Assembly: GCA_036971475.1 (NCBI GenBank)
Contig: JBAIZL010000001.1
Span: forward strand, 139,470,192 to 139,534,191
DNA from: Prosapia bicincta
Lineage: Eukaryota; Arthropoda; Insecta; Hemiptera; Cercopidae
DNA: 64,000 bases
Direction of reading: 5' to 3'
Both the position numbers and the translations under genes were made by a program. Below the pieces are notes generated by a model. The model had not been told where the DNA came from, ran no database searches, and saw nothing but the letters and a program-made list of their open reading frames with translations. This document shows positions 21,728-34,500 of the stretch, in pieces (position 1 is the stretch's first letter; each line of letters opens with the position of its first letter).

Positions 21728-22707
21728 GATAGTATATACACATTCATTTTTCTATACATTATTTTTGAATTTGTAGGGTGTAAATCTTTGACAAATTATT
21801 GAAAAAAAACATACAAAAATATCAGTATTGCTAGCTTTATTTTTTTAGCACATTTTATATATATACACATACACACACACACACACATATATTCTTTCAA
21901 AAATTTTATCTTACAAATACTTTTATCTTATTTGCAGAAATGTGCTAGATGTAAAAACTGGGTTGACATAAAAATAAACTAAATACATTTACCACTTAAG
22001 ATATAACTTTAAAACAACAATACTTTCCAAAACACCATCATTCTAGTTGTCTTCCACTAGCTGCTACAGTGAATGTTTCATATAACAATCCAGACAGCAG
22101 GAAAAGGCAAAAAAATCTATTATAAACATCTGAATAATTTCCCACTATTAGCAGGACTACTAATGAACTTGTTGCCCTTCGATAGTTTAGGGAATGAGAT
22201 AGCTAACAGACTACTTAAAAGGACAGTGGAAATATTTCTCTAAGAAATGTTATCAGAAATATATTGTAATAAAACCAAAATAACTGGCAGAGTAAAGCTA
22301 CAGAGAAAACAGGAATAATGAAAAACCAATCAAGGAGAAATAGTTAGAGGTTGTATCAAATCAGCACCCTTAGGGATTAGTAGGCAGGTAGATTTTGGTC
22401 TTTCCTGCTAATTTCGAGACCCCATTTTGAGTCTCTGACACTTAGGTAAGGCCAACTGAGGGTGTATAAAGGATTGATAGTAGTTCTGATTGGACTACCT
22501 GAACCCAAGTAATCACAGGGGTATTTTGACGATAGGAAAACTTGGGTGTTCTGAAGGTCCTACTATAGAGGTTCTGAAAGAACATTCAAAACTGTAATTT
22601 ACTGATCGGAGACACAGTTTGTCTCATAGGAGAGAGGGTTATCAATATAAGCCCTATATTAAGGCCATTAAGTTCTTGAATACTGGTATCACAGGCTTGG
22701 CATCAAG
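21728..22707. other. Intergenic, nothing recognised
   Basis: Includes a short CA microsatellite near 21865-21890. The stretch at 22350-22700 is less AT-rich and may be an old repeat, but no ends or coding motifs were identified. Confidence 0.4.
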
Positions 22708-23549
22708 TAAAGTCCAATCCTGGTAATCCGAAATAATAAATGTAAGACCATTTCGGATTTCAGGAATGTTCACATAGTATGTATACCTACACTGTAAATT
22801 CTACAATATGCCTATATGGTATTACAAAGCTTTCTAAAATAAGCCACTTTCATCTCTACTGTAAACCTGATCAGAACATAAATTTAATTCACTAAATTTT
22901 TCCATAAATTGTTGACGGAAAGGTTCTATAGCATCTGGATTAGACAATGTTTCTCCCGTTGATAGAAAGGCAACGAATTCCATGTCTCTTTTTGAAATTG
23001 TTAAGCCAATGATCACTGGCTTTAAACTCTTCCTTGTTAGGGTAGAGTTCAGAAAAAAGAATCTCGCCTTTTCCTGCAATAAAGAGCCTGATATGGGGTT
23101 TTTTCGCGATCGTTCTTGCAGAAAAAATGTGTATAGAGCAGATTCTACCAAAGCGTATTCACTCATTTTCACTGCTACCATGCTTTATAGAAGACACTTT
23201 CCAATCCCAAAATCTTCCTCTAATATTTTACCAGGTACCCTGGGATCGCCATTTTAGAATTTCGCACTTATCTGACAACAAAAGTGTTGTGTTTCCTTTT
23301 AAGAGAAGAAGACATCAATAAAAAATTAAAGTTGAACACAATGGGATGACAAAACGATTCTACAGTCTGCTAGCTGTTAACTTTGAAACTGAACTTCTGT
23401 AGACTGACTAATCATAAGGGATCGATAAACTAAGGTCATTGCAAAGTACACAAAACAACGTTGTCTTTCCTCTTTGAACCTCTCGAGCCATTTCTTACTT
23501 CTTGTTTTGATATTTTTGAAAATAGGTTCGGATTAATGGGAGTTTTGCA
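22708..23549 (-). mobile_element. pogo/Tigger (jerky-like) relic, N-terminal half
   Basis: The - strand frame at 23181-22834 reads ESALYTFFLQERSRKNPISG, then a decayed core and FSELNLCSDQVYSRDESGLF. This is the CENP-B-type DNA-binding region followed by the first catalytic-Asp motif (ADESGL type) of Tigger/jerky proteins. Upstream frames (to about 23340) hold a broken first helix-turn-helix. The ends TAATCCGAA (about 22718) and TTCGGATTA (about 23527) resemble pogo termini. The second half of the transposase is deleted. Confidence 0.72.
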
Positions 23550-24336
23550 CAATCTTGGTGAGACCTGGGTTATGAATCCAAGAATTTGAAATTAAATTTG
23601 TGGTTGCAAGGGTGTGTTCAATAGAGATTGTAGATATTCCCCAGCAGTCAATTCAGCAATGTGGAGTGGGTTAAAAACTGTTATGGGTTAGAGAAGTTGG
23701 CTCCATTTAGTCACAAGACCACAAAAATCATAACTGTAACAACTCAACACATCAACTACACTAAGGTGCTTTGTAATACCAAGAATTAAGTGAAATGTTT
23801 CACTTTTAATATATTAACCCACTTATATATTTTAATTTGTATTATATTTTACGAGTATATTGCTAGTTCAATTTCACAGCTACAATTTCCATTATTATAA
23901 TTTCCAATAATTTGAAACCTTTAAGGTTTATAGCGACCCATAAGTGCTCTTATCTCTTATGAACAATTCATTTTGTGAAGTAAAGTTAAAAGCTTAATTT
24001 TACATAAGGAATTGTTTTATTACTTCAAGTTTCCACAAGGTTTAATATATTCTGGGTTGTTGTTACAAAATCTTTCTTCTTTTATTCAATAAACATCTGC
24101 CTCCTTGAGTCAGAGTCATTGATTTAGATTTTTCAAATCAGTACTTAAATTTTAAATATACCTTTAACACCTCATGAAAACATTGAGAAGGTTCAGTGAA
24201 ATGCAGCTATAAAATCAATTTACTACATCACAAAAACATTACAACAAGCCTGTAATACAAGCTTTACAAAAATGGTGGTGGAATGAAAATGTCTATTAGA
24301 GCAGGAATAAGGACTTGATACTACATGTTTATTTAA
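23550..24336. other. Intergenic, nothing recognised
   Basis: AT-rich sequence without recognisable coding, RNA genes or element ends. Confidence 0.4.
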
Positions 24337-24987
24337 CCCATTGGCATACCAGTTTTTCAGAGCCTGGTGTAACCTGAGAATTCCTATTATTTTGGCAGCT
24401 TTAAAGACTTTTATAAAAACAACTATAACTTTTTTGTTTATTATCTTGAAACTTTCAGGATTCATTACTTGGAATATATACTTCATAAAACTACTATTAT
24501 ATTATAATTTTATTAATTTAACTAATTATGTGTTTGACTATGACTAAAATTGTTTTCAGGCTTGATAAGGGCAACAAAATAGTTGCCGAAACGTTGTACT
24601 AAATAAATAAACTTTTGACTAGATATTCAACCGTCTTATCATTTATCCAATAGTTGTCTCGAGTGCTCGAACAAACTTGAATATAAATAAATCTCTCTAT
24701 TTCGCTTTAGTGTAAACCCCGACACGACACTGTTTACTCAAAACACAACCTAAAAACTTCATGCGATGTTATTATATTCGTATTTCCAGAAAGGTTACCT
24801 CTCCTAAACAACAAAATATTTACAGAACAAATATTGCTGATTCATCTAGTAAAAATAATCATCCTGGCAAATGCTACAATACAGCAGAAAAACGTGAAAC
24901 TACTAGGAGCTACACTGGACAGAACAGTTCCATCCAGGAATGTCATGGAGCTGCGACAGAAATGTTCCGTCCAAGTAAGACAATGGG
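24337..24987. mobile_element. piggyBac-type TTAA element, non-autonomous
   Basis: Bounded by TTAA at 24333-24336 and 24988-24991, with ends CCCATTGGCATACC and, from the right, CCCATTGTCTTACT. No transposase is recognised in the 651 bp. Near 24562-24591 it contains TTGATAA, a GGCAAC/GTTGCC stem and GAAACG, a motif set also seen in PLE hairpins here. The interior may therefore include a PLE-derived piece. Confidence 0.6.
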
Positions 24988-25418
24988 TTAAAAGTAATTA
25001 GGAGTAATCTAGCAATATTTATTGATATGGAAAGGTGTTAAAAAAAAAGAATTACATAGGGTTCAAATAAAGTTTAATAGAGCCCACTTTTTACACTGTA
25101 AAAAATATAAATGTCACTTGGTAATCATAACACTACAAAAAAAAAGATACAATATATTACATGAGAAACATGATATTAAAACACACATCACACAATATCT
25201 AACTTACGAGCAGAAATATTTATTGTACAATTTATCATTAATTAATATATTACAATTTCTACATTCATTTCAATAACCTTCTTCACTGTACCTTTGATTA
25301 TTACTCTACAAAAATATAAACTTACAGAACATCAAAAGTATTCCAATAAAATTAACATTTTAAAAACTTTATAGATATAAATAGGTAATGATGTAAATAG
25401 GTAATACAGGGATAACAT

Positions 25419-25424
25419 TTTATT
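25419..25424 (-). promoter_or_regulatory. Candidate polyadenylation hexamer of prosaposin
   Basis: AATAAA on the - strand, about 40 bases after the prosaposin stop. It is a candidate only; a longer 3' UTR is possible. Confidence 0.35.
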
Positions 25425-25461
25425 TAGGTAAAATCGCAGACATACTTTAATCAGTTAAAAT

Positions 25462-25521
25462 TTAATGCTTCATCTGTGGTTTTTTTGCCATCCATACAGT
25501 TTTTTGACAGTGTTCAATAGC
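25462..25521 (-). CDS. Prosaposin terminal exon (end of SapA, stop)
   Basis: 19 codons AIEHCQKTVWMAKKPQMKH then TAA at 25464-25462. EHCQKTVW completes the SapA cysteine pattern. The acceptor is TTCTTTCAG. Confidence 0.9.
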   Translation of the reverse strand, partial: AIEHCQKTVWMAKKPQMKH

Positions 25522-28500
25522 CTGAAAGAAAGCAAAATTGAAATTAAATAATTTTTTTTAAACCTACATCTCATGATATTTTTACTATAAATTTTATTTT
25601 CCAGTTGATACATTTTTTTAAATTGCAGGACATAATTGTTTATTTTACAGTGCAAAAGCAGTTACATTACCTAAATCTTATGACATTTTTACTATAAATT
25701 TTATTTTCCAGTTGATTTTTTTTTTTTTAATTGCAGGACATAATTGTGTATATTACAGTGTAAAATCAGTTAAGTACAATCTTACCATTCAAAATCATTA
25801 AGTAAGAAGAACATAACATTTAAAATTAATAATAGAAAAGCTCAAGGAGCAAACAAAACCATTCTAATCCAAATATAACCTATTGCTATGTAACAGTCCT
25901 GATTTACAAAATGTGAAATAAAATTGTTTTGATTTCAGCCATACAAAATTTATTATTATTGAAAAATTTGTTTTGTTAAAGTAGTTAGAACAATAAAAAT
26001 TTTTGTAACATATTTCCCACTCAATCAAAATATATACGGAGTTTATTACAACTCTTTATTAACATCTGTTTTAATTGCCTCACAACCTGTCTCCTATAAA
26101 TCAAAGTTCTATCTTTTACATTTTATTTTATTTCCTTCAAGTTATTACTCAATAATACAATACAATATTAATTTCTAGAATAAAGTTCTCAAAACCTGGT
26201 AACATTTTTATTATGTAGCTCTGCTCATTTGCTAAAATAACATCTTTTTCCTTAACGACTTTCACGAGTTTGGACAAACACGTTCTTGCCAAATTTAGTA
26301 TGTCTCAATTGGAGTCAAGCGAAAATAAATGACTCTGAAAAAGTAGCGATTTTCATCTATTCTCTGTAGATACCTATTTATGACTTTGTAGCATTTAAAA
26401 TCAAATTAGCTTAAAAATTTATCAACAGCATTAGGGTGTTTAGTTATGCCCTTAGATTGAATTATTCCTCAAATATTAACATTATTCATCACACAGATTC
26501 GAACATTGTGTAACAAATTAGACTTTGTATGCCATATAATTTTTGTTGTAATAACTCAAATTCTTATAAAACCCAAATGAAATTTATAAAAAATTCTTGC
26601 TATATAACATCAGTTTAATTGGGAGTACTGAATTCAAACGTACACTCATTTTAAAACAATGTAAAATCAGGCGAGTAGAAGACTCAGATGCTACAAACTT
26701 TTCTAATTATTAGTAGTAAAAATAATAAAAACCTTTCTTATCCCTTTGACATCAATTATCTACTCTACAGATGAATAAGGTAGAATTGGGACAAGGAAGA
26801 CCCTTGTAATGTCTTTAGTAATATCTCTATCTAATAAACTTTCATGAGTTGAAACAATCTCTTTTTGAAGATGGCTTCTGAATTTGGAAACAAAAGAGAT
26901 AAAGACGAAGAGTACAAAATTTGTTCTATGAATTGACAAGAAGTAAATATGTGGTTTGCCAAGGAGCAATACAAAATTTTGTTTAAAAAGGAATGTTTAG
27001 AGGCTGTTAAATAATTTTCAATAATAATGGACTGAACAGCAGATTTGTGAATCAATTATGTTAACAAGATTTAAGATTATTATCAATGGTTTTTTCCTTT
27101 AAAACCACTCACAAGACAGGTACATACATTCCACTCCAAAGGCTTTTTTAAGCACTAGCCAAATTTCAGTAAAATATTTCTCGAGTTTTAAACAAAACTT
27201 TATAGAAACACGCTCATAGCTTAATTGATACGTTAGTGAAAGCTGAGTGCATCTGTTACCTATACTAAGGGATGATTACTAACATGATCTAGGATTTGAC
27301 ACAGCAATTCTAAAGGTTGCCGATAGTACTATCTATTTGAATTGTATAGATGATAAAACAATTAATGTTACAAGGTTTATATTTTCTGTATATAATTATT
27401 ATGTAACCTATCAACTTACATTGCATTCAGCAGCTGTTGTCGTATTTTGACACCAATATCCAGGTCCACGAACACAATTCTTACGCCCTAATAGCTGAAC
27501 CTTTTGTGTATGGCCTTCACATACCATCAGTTTTTGGCAAATAAGAGGTCCAACCGGTATTGATTCTAAGAGGGTTTCTATCTGAGGTGCCAGCTGGCGT
27601 ACAAGATCAAAACACTAAAAAAAAATGTACAAAGTCACTGGTTGTTCAGGATCAATGTCTTCAACATAGAGAAAAAAACTTATTGTCTACACAACACAGT
27701 GGTCTACATTTATCTTTTCTTCTTCTAAAAAAGAAATTTTAATCCAGGCAAGTCCTCATTTCCATATTTAATATATGGCAATGCTTATAAATTGATAAAT
27801 ATTTAATTGCAAGTAAATAGCTATTTACTTGCAAATAAATATAAAGTAAATAGCTATTTACTTGCAAATAAATATAAAGTAAATAGCTATTTAATTGCAA
27901 GTAAATATAAAGTAAATAGCTATTTACTTGCAAATAAATATAAAGTAAATAGCTATTTACTTGCAAATAAATATTAAAAGTATTACTGCTTTAAGAAAAA
28001 ATTTAAACTAAAACAGTGAACTCTTAATTATCTTCTATAACAGAAGTCAATAATATATTGACAAATCCAGGGGTTTTCTGTAAAAAAAACTAGTAATTAT
28101 TATTAATGGCTATTTGCATCGTTTAAAAAAAAAATCAGTTATCTCTCAGTAACTACTATCAATACACATTTTCTGTAACAAACACAGGTAAAACCTAATG
28201 GTTCACAAGCTGGCAACATGAAATAGAAAATGTTTTACTATAGACTTAATGAGTTAAATGCATTATGACAATTCACTACAAATAAATTATCCTAAAATTA
28301 AATAATAAGTAACTAAGTGAATACTTTAGAGCTTACTTGCTGACACGTTTCGAAACAATCGTTTCTTTCACGAAACAAAGCCTCTAATAGCGGCGTGCCC
28401 GTTAGTTACTTACTTCAAAATGTGTGTGGTCATTTATTATGTTTTCTTTTTTGTTGCACAGTGTTTGTATATTTCGTATTTTTCCAAAGTTATCAGTTTT

Positions 28501-31500
28501 TTACTTTGTTTTAATATGTGGAGAATGTTTAAATTAGTATGTATGTCCGTGTGTTTGTATTGTGGCTTAATCCCTCATTTAAAACACTTTCTAAGTGGCA
28601 CACAAACATTAGAGATTTCACTATTCTGGGGAAACTGTTAATTACATTAACCTGTATTTATTTAAAAGAAAGAAGATATTACCAAATAAATGTATACATA
28701 TTACATAAATGTATATAGAGTTGATGATTCTAGCCTGTTCATTCCGCCATGTTCCTGTTTTGATCACCTTGAATATTGTATTTAGAGATGTAATTAATTA
28801 AATAATACAGAAATAAAAAGATTATTTTCGGAATTCATATTTAAATACAATTGTACACAAAATTTAACTTAACAATAATTCTGTTGTTAAAGGAAACTGC
28901 TTGCTAATGTATCAAACGTGCATTAGCCCCTCTTCCTTGAATCTACCACTACATTTCAAAAAGAACATATCGGTCCCAAAGCTAGTTGCCAAGTAGGAAG
29001 AAAAATTAGTTTTTTTAAACTATTTATTTTAAGCGCATCGCTCTGAGCATTATACCTTGAATGCTTTTTATATAGGTCTTACAGTTTCTATTTAAAGCTT
29101 GTAGAAATCTAATATCTTTACCACTCTTTTTAGAATTTTTTAATAATAAATAATTGTTGCATTCATTACAAATGAACAAATTCACAATCTTTAAAATTAT
29201 ATTATGAAGTAATTGTCCCCATTAATTTTAGAATGTTGACTAACTATTATTAATATTATTTTATAGAGTGTAAACAGGGAGCAGTATAATATACTTTTTG
29301 ACATACAAAAAAATACCAATTTTTGTGAATACAATTATTTACTACAGTTTAATCACTAAATTATAATCTGAAAAGCATTTACGATTTTTGCACTAACTTA
29401 TAGCCAAAAGTACCAAAGTTAGCAGGTACTTCAAGCAAATAATTTTGCTTTTTGAGTAATTCTACAAAATTACATACTTTTAGTTTACATTACAAATTCA
29501 AAATATTTAGGTTAAAAACGGTACTTACAGTTCGTCTCAGCTTTACAGGAAGTCCATTGCAACTAAGCTCCAACCGTTTGTTCACAGTATATTCCACATC
29601 TTTGTCTTCTGCTATTCCTTGTAAAGCGCCCATCATTGCTTCACAGGCAACACACTTCTTCAGAGCTTCTGAAACGTAAGAGTGTTGCATCAGATATGAG
29701 TAATTATTCTTTACAATTTTTCTATTCTGGCTGGTACTATTACAGACACCTACACAAGTTGGGACAGGACATTACTTCAGGACCTTGTCTTGAACCTACA
29801 AATTCAATGGGCCATGAAGTTAAGCAAATAGTATACAGCCATAATTTAGAAAAAAAGTTTTGTAGAATGTTATTGGTACCCCAATAAGATGATGGTTGAA
29901 ATGATATCTATAACTGATTGGCAAACAAAACCTATGACTATAAAAGACGCATTTTGATTTTTTTTAATGAATTTTGAATTTAACTGGGAGCAAGACTGTA
30001 TACTAAATATTTATTATCAATTACTGAAACCATTAAACAGTTAAAATCCTAAGTTAAAAGAAATAATATAACTAAGGAGAATATAAAGTATATGGTAATT
30101 AAAAAAAAAAACCGTAAGAGTAATGTTCAATGAAATTTCATTCAATATTACAGGAAACAAGTAAATTAATTTGTGCTTTCCTGCTATTGAAACTATTAGT
30201 TTTTTTCAAAGGTAAAAACTACAACCTTTAATGTTAGGTAAACTACAATTAACTAAAATTATTGTAGTTTAAAAATTATTCATTGGAAATAAAAAGGTGA
30301 GATTTCCATAAATAGTTGTTTCTATAAATTAATTGTTTCTATAATCACAATCATATTCATATTTGTAGAACTGTCACTGTCTGTCTGCTGAAGGACATTA
30401 CTAATTGGCAATTTAGCCTTTGTAAAAAAAACACTGTACAACTGGAAAAAAAATACAACACAAAATACCTGCAACTTCCTTAGTTAATAGATACTTTATA
30501 CACAGATATTGAAAACAAAATTGAAATCAAACAAAACATACATAATTATTATACAAATTAAGCAAAAGTGAACAATATATCTTTGTGTATAAAAATTAGA
30601 TGATTTTATACTGAAGTTATTTATAGAAATAGGCCTGAAGGTTGTATAGACCTTTTACTTTGAGTGTGTACCACAATGTAACTCTACTTTATCTTGAAAC
30701 ACGTCATAATAAAAGTATAAATACAAACTCTATAAACATTTTATAAAACGTTTATAAAACCTCTTAAGCGCACAAACCTTTTACTTAAATCCTGATCTAC
30801 ATTTCAATTGCAAAGTAATCATTTTCAGAGGAAATTACTATAAGACTAACCTTTTAAAAATGGTACTAAAATAAGAGTTGTTTCACTTAATTAATTGTGG
30901 TAATTGTTAAAAACAAAAACCAAATTAATTAAAACTGCATAAAATAGGCTATTTAATTGTCCATTTTATTTATTTATTGCCTATTATAAGAGTGCCTATT
31001 TACGTTGACATTTATTTGATAAAATCATAAAATGAACAGCTAAACAAGATTTTAAAGCAGTCTAGCACAACCTTGATTAACTGCTTTTCACATTAATACA
31101 ATTGAAAGGGAAAGGGGCTTTAAAAGAGTTAGTAGAAATAAGTAACAACATGATATATAATGTAATAATCAATTATTTTTAAATGAAGGTTACGGTAAAG
31201 TCACTTCAAAATGAATTAAATGATAACATACATATGATTTCATGCAAAAGCTGATTTTACAGAGCAGCTGTTTTACATGTAGGTTATGTTACATTATTTA
31301 TTGAGCATTGTTAACCCTACAACTAGCAGTCAAAAATCCTGTAGTGGCGCGGTGTTTTTACCCCACCATAGAGGTTTTTTTTTAAAATACACCAACAAAA
31401 AAACAGTTAAATAATTATAGTGATGTATAATATATCAAATTAATCAAAAAATGCACAGAATAAAACTATCATAAGGAAATATGTGACTCACCATTTTATT

Positions 31501-34500
31501 TCCATGATTACAGCTCCAGAAAAAAATTCATATTTTGAAAGCACAAATTTTGGTTTTTGACAGTCTATCACTAAGAATCACAAAAGAATACTCACAACTT
31601 GACATATACAAAATAAAGCTAAATTTATGTAGAAAAAAAAGGTTCCAGTCATATGTACACTTATTTCTAACGGGTAAAACGTTATATTCACAAACATATA
31701 TACAAAACTACGCCGAAAAACAGGTCAGTTTAGTCAGATTCCTCGGATTCAGAGAATTTCCTTTTTTTTACTGACTTAGTAGGCCTGTAAAAGTGCTTCA
31801 GTGTTTTGTAACAAATTGGGTGGGCGCCTACATTGCATCCAGGGCACCAGTACACACTTTTGACCCTCTTTACATCTTTTTTATCAACACAAATTGCACA
31901 AAGACGGTCTTTGCGCCCCGGTAAGTGCTTCAAGAAATGTTCCCTATTACTACCAGCATCATCTAGGTTGTCTTCATCTTGCTGATCTTCAACTAGATCC
32001 TCTTTCATACTGGAATGGTAGTCACTTCTATCAATGGGCTTGTCTAAATTTTGGCAGTATAAAATGTATGAGTCAAACAGGGCAATATCCAGGAGGTTAG
32101 CAAATATTCGCTTCCAGTATTTTTTGGTAGGCCTACTTACAGACAAATGATAGATGGACTTGTCACTATTGTCTACCCCTCCCATATTGTGATTATATCT
32201 GTCAATCATGATGGGTTTCACTGCCTGAAGACCATGCTTGCTTCTTATCATCTTATCCTCAGCATGACAACCGGTACTAATCAAGTAAACTGGTTTATGG
32301 CTTTTCTTCTGTTTATATTTGACCAATAAAACTTTGCCTCTGTTAGGCCTATACCGGTAATAAACACTTTTTTCAATTCCTAAATTCACAATCTTTACAT
32401 TTACAGGCAGATCTTTAGTATTTTTATTGACAGTTCCTGTCAAAAAAGTATTTCTTGAAGCTAGTTGTTGGGCAAGAGGCAGTTTTGTATACCAGTTATC
32501 AGTAAAAACATGGTATCCCTTATCAAGGAGTTGACAAGTTTGCAACTCATTGACAACAACTTTTTGTGTAAAAGGATAATCTCCATTAGCCAAAAAATCT
32601 TTCCCCCTGTATAGGGAAACATTTAGTATATAACTGGAGTCACTATCATATGCCTCAAATTTTTTTATACCGAATCTGCAGTGTTTTTCTTAGGTAGGTA
32701 CTGTATAAATATGCAGCGGTTCTTCATGCCTATCAAACTTTCATCTATCGAAATGTTTTGTTTGGGTATGAAATACTTTTTCATTGCAGCATTCATATGA
32801 TCAAGAAGAGGCCTAACCTTTTGCCAGGGATCTTAGCCCAGTTGACCCCGACGAGGTCCCTCCTCTGAAGTGATTCTAAACATAGAATTTATAAGTTGGA
32901 ATTTTCTCAATGACATGGTGTTAGGGAAAAATGGTATATACAAAGATTTTCTGGTTGTCCAATAATTAACAAGGTCCTTTCTTTTGTCTATCCTTTCCCA
33001 TGTTTATCACTAGGGCAATAAACCTTTTCAAGTCTTTCACAGATAGGTTTACCCAATCTCTTATACGAGAAAAACTTTTTCAGTGTCTCAATCTCTTATA
33101 CGAGAAAACTTTTTCAGTGTCTCAGAGTCAGACATATTTTGTTTAGTTTTACGGGCATAAATGTTTGTTTCCCTTACTAATAAATTCCACACTACATTTG
33201 TGAAGAACAAATAAAAATACTATATGGGAGAGGAATTTCTTGGGGAACAATTTCTAACATCAGTATGCCTGATCTTGAATTTCTCATTCACATCAAACTT
33301 GGGTTCTGGAGACATTACCCTAATCCATTTTGGCTTATATCCATTTGGGTCCAGAATTTCGATAAGCCAAGGGTAAACTTGAATCTGATGCACTGCCATC
33401 ATCTTCACTATCACTAGTATGAGTTACATTGTGTAACAAAACATCATTACTAGGCCTAAACTCACCATCGCTTTCATTGTCACTTTCGTCGCCCAAACTA
33501 AAGTCTTTTGGTATTTCTTCCACGTCTGAAATGTCACTCCAACTATCAGCATCATCACTATCACATTCTAATAGTTCCCTAATGTCACTTGAAAGTAAAT
33601 TGTCCATGATTATATTACAATAAAACAGATCGACGTAACCTTAGTGCACAACAAGCAACAAAGACGGGAGCATATAACCAACTGTGTCAAAAACGTAAAC
33701 ATTACGTCAGCTTAAAGCTGTCTGTCGGGAGATATTTAGCAAGGCCATATAGATAAAAATATTCTGGGTGAACATAAAATGAAAGTCCATAGCCTTCCGA
33801 ATCTAACTGTGTAATGTACTACGTAAACTGATTATTAGATGCCGAGAAAAACATCGATTATAAAACAACTGTTCGGTCGCTGTGTAAGACGGCGATGCCA
33901 CTCCACGTAAAGCGTCTGTCACCGTCTCATGTGGTGATTGCCAGTTGTAGGGTTAAGAAAAAAGGATATTACTAAATACTTTAGATCAGTTAACAAATAT
34001 ATTAACATTTTTGTTAAATCTCAATAAAAATAATTCAGTATAGCAATAATAATAAGTTATGTCTTTTTTTAATTATATTTTTGAAATGAAAACATTCTTA
34101 GGCGCTGCCGATTTTTTCAAGAACTGATTTCAAATGAATTTCTTACTTACACCATTTTGTTATCAACTAAAGTAAGTATTAGTCATTATTAATATATTCC
34201 TAAAATAAACATATATATTTTTTTAATGTTTATTTTATGTATCTATTTACTGTAGTGTAGCTATAATGTTGATTGTGTTCGGATGTTTATTTATTGTTTA
34301 AAACCATATTTATTAATTTATTTTTACATTGTGTTAAACTTTATTATAGATTTATTGTTATGTTCTTAATTATTGTTATAGTGTTTTTTTATTTATTTAT
34401 TGTAGTGTAGCTACAATTTTGATTGTGTTCAGATGTTTATTTATTGTTTACAACCACTTTTATGAATTTATTATCTACATAGTGTTAAATTTTTATAGAT

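Larger units (their letters stand above)
31315..33952 (-). mobile_element. Full-length piggyBac transposon, inactivated
   Basis: TTAA at 31311-31314 and 33953-33956 flanks ends CCCTACAACTAGCA and, from the right, CCCTACAACTGGCA (one mismatch in 14). The 2,638-bp element carries one - strand transposase gene (33607-31730) broken by frameshifts and a stop. It lies in the prosaposin intron between the exons at 35782 and 29668. Both ends and the TTAA duplication survive, so the insertion is moderately young. Confidence 0.93.

Noticed and set aside
21938..21982. Possible + strand exon after TTATTTGCAG reading KCARCKNWVDIKIN-stop
   Set aside because: The acceptor is good, but no partner exon, donor or family resemblance was found.
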